Shown one piece after another: positions 1-5,325 of a stretch of DNA of 6,410 bases. The notes below the pieces were generated by a model that was given only the letters and a program-made list of their open reading frames with translations, was not told where the DNA came from and did not search any database. Position numbers and translations under genes: made by a program. Source of the stretch: Caldifarciminota bacterium (lineage in GTDB: Bacteria > Hydrothermota > Tepidihabitantia > SM23-42); assembly GCA_023128195.1 (NCBI GenBank), contig JAGMEL010000388.1:1-6410 (forward strand), written 5' to 3'. Position 1 is the first letter of the stretch, and the number at the start of each line of letters is the position of its first letter.

Positions 1-1038
1 CAATGTTCTTGCACTCAATGTTAATGATATGAGAACCGAGGCTGTAATAATATAAGGTTTATATTGTTTTGTTTGATTGACAAATCGGGCAGCGATTATT
101 GAAAGAAGCGGGATTAGTGGATATGCAAGTCTGAAATAAGGATGGTAGAAGCCGAGAATCAAAACGAATATGGCTGCGAAGATTAGGAGGTAGACATCCC
201 ATTTACTGATGGTTTTTATATTGGAAATTATGTATAAAATGGTAATAAAAAATGGTATCGGTGCGAATACTAAAATGTAGAACAGGAATTTTATATGGTT
301 GATACCCAAGAGACTGGCATGGCGCGTACCTATCTCAGATATTTGAACAAGTTTAATGAATAGATATGTGTAGGGTAAATAGAACAGTATCGGAACCAGA
401 ATTGATAATACGAACCATTTCTTATTTATAGTTTTTCGGCATAAAAATCCAATTATAAAAAACATGAAAATAAGAGGGAATGCCGAATATTTTGTGTATA
501 AAGCAAGGATCGTAAACAATCCTGCTATCAGAAAGTGGTATGTCTTATTCAGTTTTATTCCTTTAATAAAGAATAAAAGTGAAGCAGTGAAAAAGCAGAG
601 AAAGGTTGCATCACTCAACCCTGATTTTGAGAAGAAGAGAAAGTATTCTGTTGAAATAAAAAATATTATACTATAGAGACCTTCTTTTTGCGAATACAAT
701 ATTTTGGCAAGATGATAAATAATATAAATCGTAATGCAAGAGAATATAATTGATAGTAGCGGTAACATCTTAGGGTTGATCTGGAATAAACTGAAGAGCA
801 TTGCTATTAAAGATTGGAACAGGGGTGGTGTTTGGAAATTAAATGGTTTGCCCTGTGCCCCCATGGTCGTTAACCACTGCCCCTGCAGGGCAAATACACC
901 TTCATCCCAATCTCTGAGATTAAAGTTTTTTAAACCTAAAATACTTAGCAGTACGAATAAAATTACAATAAGATGAACAATGTTTTTTTGTTTAATTACT
1001 TTTTTCGCCAGTATAGAATCCTTCCACAGTTTGGACAT
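1..1038 (-). CDS. GT39/ArnT-like membrane glycosyltransferase, 3' end missing
   Basis: The minus-strand frame is open for 346 codons from an ATG at 1036-1038 and leaves the window with no stop. An in-frame TAA at 1042-1044, two codons upstream, makes this ATG the only canonical start before the first membrane segment. The product is very hydrophobic, with about ten membrane segments. The first spans about residues 20-36 and is followed by LRDWDEGVFALQGQWL (41-56). Its acidic pair D45-E46 sits where GT-C enzymes of the PMT/ArnT family carry the catalytic Asp in the first outer loop. A second family-like motif is KPFNFQTPPLFQS (64-76). Such enzymes move a sugar from a polyprenyl-phosphate carrier to protein or lipid on the outer face of the inner membrane; donor and acceptor cannot be told here. 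The start lies 43 bp inside the zinc-ribbon gene, so translation is probably coupled. Family placement is firm, the exact activity is not. Confidence 0.86.
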   Translation of the reverse strand, partial: MSKLWKDSILAKKVIKQKNIVHLIVILFVLLSILGLKNFNLRDWDEGVFALQGQWLTTMGAQGKPFNFQTPPLFQSLIAMLFSLFQINPKMLPLLSIIFSCITIYIIYHLAKILYSQKEGLYSIIFFISTEYFLFFSKSGLSDATFLCFFTASLLFFIKGIKLNKTYHFLIAGLFTILALYTKYSAFPLIFMFFIIGFLCRKTINKKWFVLSILVPILFYLPYTYLFIKLVQISEIGTRHASLLGINHIKFLFYILVFAPIPFFITILYIISNIKTISKWDVYLLIFAAIFVLILGFYHPYFRLAYPLIPLLSIIAARFVNQTKQYKPYIITASVLISLTLSARTL

Positions 1039-1340
1039 GTGTTAATTTCTTTACTTCTAGTCAATAGTTGAGTTGGGAGTTTCTGAAAGCAACCAAAACA
1101 GAAATCATTTTCAACCGGCGCAATAGCCCGACGATATCTTTTTTTTAACCGTTCATACACATCAGCGATATCTAGAGGAAGTTTCAGGAGCAATTCACTT
1201 CTTGCTTTTATTAAAGACCGACGTTCTGCATCTTTAATCTTAAAACCTATTTCTTTATATGCGGGTTCGTCCAGGTCATCTAATAAGTTATCAAGATCAA
1301 AGAGTAATTTTAGATGCATCTCTATTTTATCTAAGGACAT
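996..1340 (-). CDS. short C4-type zinc-ribbon protein (COG1579-like C-terminus)
   Basis: This 114-residue protein ends in a zinc ribbon with C81-x2-C84 and C102-x2-C105, in the context CFGCFQKLP and CPNCGRILYW. That matches the zf-RING_7 domain at the C-terminus of COG1579 proteins. Those are usually about 240 residues with a long coiled coil and are suspected to bind nucleic acid. Here only about 75 charged, probably helical residues precede the ribbon, so the coiled coil is short or largely lost. The ATG at 1338-1340 follows the stop of the PTS gene after one base (TAA T ATG). A good Shine-Dalgarno sequence, AGGAAG at 1345-1350, lies inside the last codons of that gene, which supports the start and tight coupling. 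No biochemical function can be named with confidence. Confidence 0.86.
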   Translation of the reverse strand: MSLDKIEMHLKLLFDLDNLLDDLDEPAYKEIGFKIKDAERRSLIKARSELLLKLPLDIADVYERLKKRYRRAIAPVENDFCFGCFQKLPTQLLTRSKEINTCPNCGRILYWRKK

Positions 1341-1341
1341 A

Positions 1342-1809
1342 TTACTTCCTTTTTTTCAAATCTTTTTCAATTTGATTTATTAGGGCAATAAATTCTTCAG
1401 GTGTCTGTGGTTTTTGAATCAATTTTTTTTTCGTTATTTCCTTGGCGATTTGAACAATTTTGCCTAAGGTTAAAAGATACTGATTTCCCGGATCCTGAGG
1501 TGGTGCAATGATGAGAAAAATTAGGGATACGGGTTTTTTATCTATCGCATTGAAACTTATGGGTTTGGTTGTTCTGCCGACCGCAATTTCTAATTTATCG
1601 ACTGCCAAGGAACGACAATGTGGAATTGCTATACCTTTACCTATTCCGGTTGAGCCCAGCTCTTCTCTTTTCTGCAATGTCGATACGATAAGTTCAGCGT
1701 CCGCATCCTTTTTCAGTGAATATACCAGGTCTTCTATTATCTTGTTCTTCTTTCCTGGTTTAAGAAAAAGATTTATTCTTTCTTTTGACAATAAACTCGC
1801 AAGATTCAT
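1342..1809 (-). CDS. PTS EIIA protein, fructose/nitrogen (PtsN-like) type
   Basis: This 155-residue protein matches the single-domain EIIA of the fructose/mannitol/nitrogen family (PTS_EIIA_2) over nearly its whole length. The active-site segment GIGKGIAIPHCR (55-66) carries H64, the residue that accepts phosphate from HPr or NPr. The preceding REELGSTGIG and the later VSLIFLIIAPPQDPGNQYL (94-112) are also family-typical. It is cytoplasmic. No EIIB, EIIC, HPr or EI gene is visible beside it, so a regulatory role like that of EIIA-Ntr is more likely than sugar uptake; this is an inference from context. The lysine-rich C-terminus (DLKKRK) overlaps the ribosome binding site of the next gene. The ATG has a strong Shine-Dalgarno site four bases upstream. 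Confidence 0.92.
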   Translation of the reverse strand: MNLASLLSKERINLFLKPGKKNKIIEDLVYSLKKDADAELIVSTLQKREELGSTGIGKGIAIPHCRSLAVDKLEIAVGRTTKPISFNAIDKKPVSLIFLIIAPPQDPGNQYLLTLGKIVQIAKEITKKKLIQKPQTPEEFIALINQIEKDLKKRK

Positions 1810-1813
1810 TAAA

Positions 1814-1820
1814 CCTCCTT
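1814..1820 (-). promoter_or_regulatory. strong Shine-Dalgarno site of the PTS EIIA gene
   Basis: The minus strand reads AAGGAGG followed by TTTA and the ATG at 1807-1809. It is the strongest ribosome binding site in the window and fixes this start. A full site here suggests that the PTS gene is translated independently, unlike the overlapping genes upstream. Confidence 0.8.
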
Positions 1821-1876
1821 TTAAATAGAGGGCAGAAAAGGGCTAAAAGAGGGGAGAAGAAGGCTATTAAAGGCTG
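1821..1876 (-). other. pyrimidine-rich leader between tandem repeat and PTS gene
   Basis: On the transcribed strand this stretch is rich in C and T and contains AGCCTTTAATAGCCTT (1875-1860) and AGCCCTTTT (1844-1836). The second is an exact 9-nt reverse complement of AAAAGGGCT, which occurs twice in the tandem repeat upstream (1933-1925 and 1997-1989). The leader RNA could therefore pair with either repeat copy. I see no convincing -35/-10 pair and no stem followed by a U-run, so neither a promoter nor an intrinsic terminator is called. Any regulatory role is inference. Confidence 0.4.
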
Positions 1877-2000
1877 CTTTTATTGCCTTATTGAACCATC
1901 TCTGCGCCATCTTATGCCTTTTTGAGCCCTTTTATTTTTTCTTTTATTGCCTTATTGAGCCATCTCTGCGCCATCTTATGCCTTTTTGAGCCCTTTTATT
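1877..2000 (-). repeat. nested tandem repeat, two 60-nt copies at 64-nt period
   Basis: The two copies at 1877-1936 and 1941-2000 differ at one position in 60 (A at 1895, G at 1959) and are separated by TTTT. Each copy is itself two related half-units. A core that reads GGCTCAATAAGGCAATAA or GGCTCAAAAAGGCATAA on the minus strand recurs at 1880-1897, 1912-1928, 1944-1961 and 1976-1992, an exact 32-nt spacing. The array begins one base after the argS stop codon. The period of 64 is not a multiple of three and the array carries no extended frame, so it is not a protein repeat. It most likely arose by duplication of a 32-nt unit and then of the 64-nt pair. Its function is unknown. Confidence 0.88.
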
Positions 2001-2001
2001 A

Positions 2002-3576
2002 TTACATCCTCTCCGGACATGAAACACCAAGTATTTCAAGTCCGCTTTTTATTGTTTCTGCTGTTCTGTTGATCAACGCAAGCCGGGCTTGCGTGAGTTT
2101 CTTGTTCTCACCTATTACTCTCAGTTTTTGGTAGAAATAATGGAATACCCGCGCAAGCTCGATAAGATAATAGGCGAGCATGTATGGTTCAAAATTTCGT
2201 GCAGCATCTTCTACCACTTCGCAATATCTGAGAATTGCTTTTGCGAGAGTAATTTCTTCCTTCTCTTTTATAAGGTCTTTGGCAAAACTGTTGCAGCACT
2301 CAATGCCCTGTTCCTGAGCCTTTTTTATAATACTCTTTATTCGTGCATGAGCATACTGTACATAATAAACAGGATTTTCATCCGACTGCTTTAATGCAAG
2401 ATCAAGATCAAAATCTAAGTGTTGGGAGTTCGATCTCATGACTAAGAAAAATCTGACCACATCTTTCGGGATGTGCTTTAGCAATTCTTCAAGTGTTTTT
2501 AATACTCCAGCGCGCTTACTCATCTTTATTAATTTACCGGCTTTTCTTAAATGCACTTGTTGGACAATGAGTACTTCAAGCATACCGCGGGGATACCCAA
2601 GTGCCATCATGCCGCTTTGCAAACTCCTGATCTGAGCTTGATGATCTGGCCCCCATATGTTGATAAGCCGATTATATTGCCTCTTCATTTTGTCAAGATG
2701 ATAGGCAATATCAGGTAGCAGATAAGTATGGCGTTTGTCAGACGTAATGACTACCCGGTCTTCCTTATCACCGAATTCTGTTGTCCTAAGCCAAACAGCG
2801 CCATCTTTTACATAGGTCAGTTTTTTTTCCTGAAATAAACCCAGGACTTCATCAACATAGCCCTTTTCGTAAATGGATGATTCCCGAATCCAGTTGTTGA
2901 ACTCGACGCCAAATTCCTGTAGTATTCGCTTATGTCCTTCTATAAAATAGTCAATTGCATACTCTTTGATTTTCTCAATGTCCGCAATGCCTTTTTCTCT
3001 AATTTCCCTGGCCAAGTCTATTATGTATTCACCGTGATAGCCACCTTCCGGTATATCTGCGCTCTTGCCATTCAGTTCCTTGATTCTTTGTTTGACGCTT
3101 TCGGCAAGAAGCGATGATTGTCTTCCTCCATCATTGACATAGTACTCAGAAACTGCTTCGTATCCAGTTCGGTTCAGTAATTTTATAAGCGAGTCACCAA
3201 CTGCAGCAGCACGTGCGCTTGCAATGTTGATTGGTCCGGTCGGGTTTGCACTCACAAATTCAATCATAATCTTTTGCCCTTTTCCGAGGTCGATTGTATC
3301 CGGTTCACTAAATAGCTTTTTTAGTATGTAGCCATTAGCGATTGTGAAATTGATGAATGCTGGTTTGTGTACAGAAATGCTTTCTATCATAGGATGCTGG
3401 ATTAGTGAAGCGATTTCCTGTGCGATTTCATAGGGCTGCTTTTTTTTCTGAGCAGCGATCCTAAATGCGATGTTTGTCGAATAATCGCCCTGTTTTTCTT
3501 TAGGTACATAATCGATCACTATATCCTCATCAGGGAATATTTTCTGTAGTATGTTCTTGAGTTCTTGCCTAATCAT
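2002..3576 (-). CDS. argS: arginyl-tRNA synthetase
   Basis: This class I enzyme of 524 residues charges tRNA-Arg with arginine in the cytoplasm. Residues 1 to about 80 form the N-terminal tRNA D-loop-binding (Arg_tRNA_synt_N) domain, with the typical KEKQGDYSTNIAF. The Rossmann catalytic core spans about 100-370 and the C-terminal DALR anticodon-binding domain about 400-524 (YYVQYAHARIKSI). The signature loop KMSKRAG is intact at 351-357. The HIGH region is unusual: EFVSANPTGPINIASAR (106-122) has N117-I-A-S120 where most ArgS have H-[IV]-G-H. The rest of the core is well conserved (EYYVNDGG, WGPDHQAQI), so this is a working, divergent ArgS rather than decay. It is slightly shorter than the usual 550-580 residues. 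The ATG overlaps the rsfS stop by 8 bp and the gene ends directly before the tandem repeat. Confidence 0.97.
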   Translation of the reverse strand: MIRQELKNILQKIFPDEDIVIDYVPKEKQGDYSTNIAFRIAAQKKKQPYEIAQEIASLIQHPMIESISVHKPAFINFTIANGYILKKLFSEPDTIDLGKGQKIMIEFVSANPTGPINIASARAAAVGDSLIKLLNRTGYEAVSEYYVNDGGRQSSLLAESVKQRIKELNGKSADIPEGGYHGEYIIDLAREIREKGIADIEKIKEYAIDYFIEGHKRILQEFGVEFNNWIRESSIYEKGYVDEVLGLFQEKKLTYVKDGAVWLRTTEFGDKEDRVVITSDKRHTYLLPDIAYHLDKMKRQYNRLINIWGPDHQAQIRSLQSGMMALGYPRGMLEVLIVQQVHLRKAGKLIKMSKRAGVLKTLEELLKHIPKDVVRFFLVMRSNSQHLDFDLDLALKQSDENPVYYVQYAHARIKSIIKKAQEQGIECCNSFAKDLIKEKEEITLAKAILRYCEVVEDAARNFEPYMLAYYLIELARVFHYFYQKLRVIGENKKLTQARLALINRTAETIKSGLEILGVSCPERM

Positions 3577-3940
3577 TATTAAACTCTACTCGGGGTGCGT
3601 CTCCCCAGAGTCTTTCCAGACCGTAAAATTCTCTTGTTTCTTTAGAAAATATATGGACGATTACATCGATAAAGTCTAAGAGAATCCAATTACCTGTCTC
3701 CAGACCTTCGACATGGTCAGGTTTTTCATATTCCATCAAATATTCGGCTATGGTTCGGTTGTGAATACCCGAAAGGCCATTTGCAATAACAAAATAGTCT
3801 GTAATCGGTGATATGTTTCTTAAATCAAAAATAATGATTTCAGCGCCTTTTTTCTTATCGATTTGCTTCGCAATATTTTGACTGAGCTGTTCTGCGTTTA
3901 CTTCTTTAGGAGATTGTATTTTAGAACTCTTTTTCAACAT
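3569..3940 (-). CDS. rsfS: ribosome silencing factor RsfS
   Basis: This 123-residue protein is a clear member of the RsfS/Iojap (DUF143) family. Members bind ribosomal protein L14 (uL14), block joining of the ribosomal subunits and lower translation during nutrient shortage. Family landmarks appear in order: IIIFDLRNISPITDYFVIANG (35-55), HVEGLETGNWILLDF (76-90), DVIVHIFS (92-99), and REFYGLERLWGDA (103-115). About 15 lysine- and serine-rich residues precede the conserved core. The ATG at 3938-3940 has no visible Shine-Dalgarno site and lies 20 bp inside the upstream gene, so initiation probably depends on coupled translation. The stop overlaps argS by 8 bp. rsfS is often found next to nadD or a LytR-type gene; here the LytR-C gene is next but nadD is not in the window. 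Confidence 0.96.
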   Translation of the reverse strand: MLKKSSKIQSPKEVNAEQLSQNIAKQIDKKKGAEIIIFDLRNISPITDYFVIANGLSGIHNRTIAEYLMEYEKPDHVEGLETGNWILLDFIDVIVHIFSKETREFYGLERLWGDAPRVEFNND

Positions 3941-4373
3941 CTGGGAAAATTATATTATAGTCTTTTCCAATAATTACAGTAATTTCTAAATAGAGAGCGG
4001 CATCGATATCTTTTCCGATATTTTTACACCTGATCCTTTTTGCAAAATATTTAGCATTCTTCATGTTCTCATCATTGCGTTCAATTACTACAGTTTCTTC
4101 GAAATCTTGTTCATCAGTATTCCCAATTTTAACAATATTAAATCCTTCCTTTCTCAGGAGATTTGTAACCCTTATGGCTAATCTATTAACACCACAGCCA
4201 TTAAGAACTTCAACTCTGATGTTACTGTTTTTTTTATAGATTTCTTGCGGGTCTTCCCGGGTGAACATTATAATCATTGAGACAAGAAAAGCAGCCATAA
4301 GCAGAATCAATACATAGATAACCACCTTTCCTGTATGTTTTTTTCTGGATATTATATTCAGTATTTCAGACAT
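3921..4373 (-). CDS. membrane-anchored LytR C-terminal-domain protein
   Basis: This 150-residue protein has a short basic N-terminus (RKKHTGK, 10-16), one membrane segment (about 17-37) and an outer domain. The outer domain starts at about residue 52 with RVEVLNGCGVNRLAIRVTNL (53-72) and continues with LLRKEGF and FEETVVIERN. This is the LytR_C fold, which usually hangs at the C-terminus of LytR-CpsA-Psr (LCP) phosphotransferases; the 'V-E-V-L-N-G' opening is its hallmark. The LCP catalytic domain is absent, so transferase activity is not expected. A role in envelope assembly or wall-polymer binding is plausible but inferred. The ATG overlaps the TGA of the upstream nucleotidyltransferase gene (ATGTCTGA, 8 bp). 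Confidence 0.83.
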   Translation of the reverse strand: MSEILNIISRKKHTGKVVIYVLILLMAAFLVSMIIMFTREDPQEIYKKNSNIRVEVLNGCGVNRLAIRVTNLLRKEGFNIVKIGNTDEQDFEETVVIERNDENMKNAKYFAKRIRCKNIGKDIDAALYLEITVIIGKDYNIIFPDVEKEF

Positions 4374-5178
4374 CCTGTGTTTGTTTAATTTTTTTGTGCT
4401 GTTGGGAAGTAAATGTCCTACGGGGTTTGTTGTCTTTGGCGATCTTTCTTGCTTTTATTAGATCTGATTTTGAATTAATACCCATGATTTCTTTCTCATT
4501 ATGAATTTTTAGAGCAACAACCTTTTCTCTTTTTTTGAGCATTTCTCCGACAACATCTGTCAGATAATATTCTCCCTGGCGATTTTGTTTGGTAATGTTG
4601 TTTAATGCCGATAACATGGGCGTTTTTTTGCCGTAATAAATACCCGCGTTGATCTCTGTAATTTTCTGTTGTTCAATTGTTGCATCGACCTGTTCTACAA
4701 TTCCCAATACTTTATTATTTTTATCTCTTATGATCCTTCCATATCCGAATGGATTTTTTACATCACAGGTAAGAAATATTAAATCTGCCTTTGTTTTATC
4801 ATGATACTGTAAAAGTTTTAGAATAGTATCTTTTTGTAAAAGGGGGACATCGCCGCATAAAATTAAGACATTATTATTAGTTGAAATTTCAATACCTTTT
4901 TTAGATGCATCGCCAGTACCACGAGGCACGGATTGAACTGCATATTTAACCCTGTTGCCAATTACTGTTTTAATCTCTTCAGCATTTTTTCCTACAACTA
5001 TGATTGTCTCATCGGTTTTGATATTTTTAGCTAGCTCAACAACAAATAAGATGATTGGTTTTCCTGAAATTTTTTGTAATATTTTAGGTGTTTTCAAGTG
5101 CATTCGTTTGCCTTCGCCTGCAGCCAATATTATTATGCTCAATTTTTTATTAGAAATCGATTGTTTTTCTGTGGACAC
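4366..5178 (-). CDS. GlmU-type sugar-1-phosphate nucleotidylyltransferase, single domain
   Basis: This 270-residue protein matches the uridylyltransferase half of GlmU, which makes UDP-GlcNAc from UTP and GlcNAc-1-phosphate for peptidoglycan and lipopolysaccharide. Visible landmarks are LAAGEGKRM (18-26) with K32 for the nucleotide phosphates, Q82 and G87-T88 for the base, D110 in LCGDVPLL for Mg2+, FGYGR (144-148), EINAGIY (175-181), NRQGEYYLTD (199-208) and GINSKSDL (233-240). The protein ends with a basic tail (248-270). The left-handed beta-helix acetyltransferase domain of bifunctional GlmU (about 450 residues) is missing, with no sign of a frameshift, so another enzyme must supply GlcN-1-P acetylation if UDP-GlcNAc is the product. 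Exact nucleotide and sugar are inferred. The GTG start is the first possible one after an in-frame TGA at 5191-5193. Confidence 0.9.
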   Translation of the reverse strand: MSTEKQSISNKKLSIIILAAGEGKRMHLKTPKILQKISGKPIILFVVELAKNIKTDETIIVVGKNAEEIKTVIGNRVKYAVQSVPRGTGDASKKGIEISTNNNVLILCGDVPLLQKDTILKLLQYHDKTKADLIFLTCDVKNPFGYGRIIRDKNNKVLGIVEQVDATIEQQKITEINAGIYYGKKTPMLSALNNITKQNRQGEYYLTDVVGEMLKKREKVVALKIHNEKEIMGINSKSDLIKARKIAKDNKPRRTFTSQQHKKIKQTQDV

Positions 5179-5183
5179 GTGTA

Positions 5184-5211
5184 AATATAATCAAATATAA
5201 AAATTTGTCAA
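5184..5211 (-). promoter_or_regulatory. sigma-70-like promoter of the nucleotidyltransferase-rsfS-argS operon
   Basis: The minus strand carries a perfect TTGACA at 5211-5206, a 16-nt AT-rich spacer, and TATATT at 5189-5184. The predicted transcription start is about 5177-5178, on the GTG start codon itself. No Shine-Dalgarno site exists between the promoter and the GTG. The mRNA may therefore be leaderless. The site lies downstream of the previous gene's terminator, where a new operon is expected to begin. Confidence 0.62.
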
Positions 5212-5244
5212 GCTATAAAGAGATTTCTGTTATCACCATAATCT

Positions 5245-5276
5245 TGAGAGCGATGAATATTTTTTCAGAGCTCTCA
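5245..5276. repeat. 7-bp inverted repeat between terminator and promoter
   Basis: TGAGAGC at 5245-5251 and its exact reverse complement GCTCTCA at 5270-5276 flank an 18-nt AT-rich centre. The right arm nearly abuts the terminator T-run, and the left arm is about 33 bp upstream of the -35 box. It could be an operator for the operon or chance; nothing here decides. Confidence 0.3.
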
Positions 5277-5277
5277 C

Positions 5278-5307
5278 AAAAAAAGAAGGGCCATTCAGGC
5301 CCTTCTT
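5278..5307 (-). terminator. intrinsic terminator of the FG-GAP repeat gene
   Basis: On the minus strand a perfect 10-bp stem, AAGAAGGGCC paired with GGCCCTTCTT, closes a 5-nt loop (TGAAT) and runs into seven T residues (5284-5278). It starts 18 bp after the TAA at 5326-5328. The opposite strand lacks a T-run, so it acts in one direction. Confidence 0.94.
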
Positions 5308-5325
5308 ATGGCATAAGAATATCTA

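Noticed and set aside
464..976. Plus-strand open frames at 464-676 and 734-976
   Set aside because: They lie opposite the continuous 346-codon glycosyltransferase frame, resemble no known family and lack ribosome binding sites.
1508..1828. Plus-strand open frame of 106 codons
   Set aside because: It is antisense to the PTS EIIA gene, which has a clear active site and Shine-Dalgarno site.
1877..2000. Regularly spaced 17-18-nt repeats at 32-nt intervals, resembling a miniature CRISPR array
   Set aside because: The 'spacers' are themselves repeated every 64 nt, the units are too short, and no cas gene is near. It is a nested tandem duplication.
1810..2001. Intrinsic terminator after argS
   Set aside because: The possible stems are not followed by a T-run on the minus strand, and the best pairing spans about 80 nt.
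1922..3117. Several plus-strand open frames opposite argS and the repeat (1922-2134, 2089-2394, 2438-2635, 2932-3117)
   Set aside because: All are shadows of argS or of the repeat array, with no family similarity I can see.
2002..3576. argS as a decaying pseudogene because of the lost HIGH residues
   Set aside because: The frame is complete and all other core motifs and domains are well conserved. No second copy is seen here to relax selection.
4955..5200. Plus-strand open frame of 81 codons across the start of the nucleotidyltransferase gene
   Set aside because: It covers the promoter and the conserved nucleotide-binding loop of the opposite gene and has no recognisable product.
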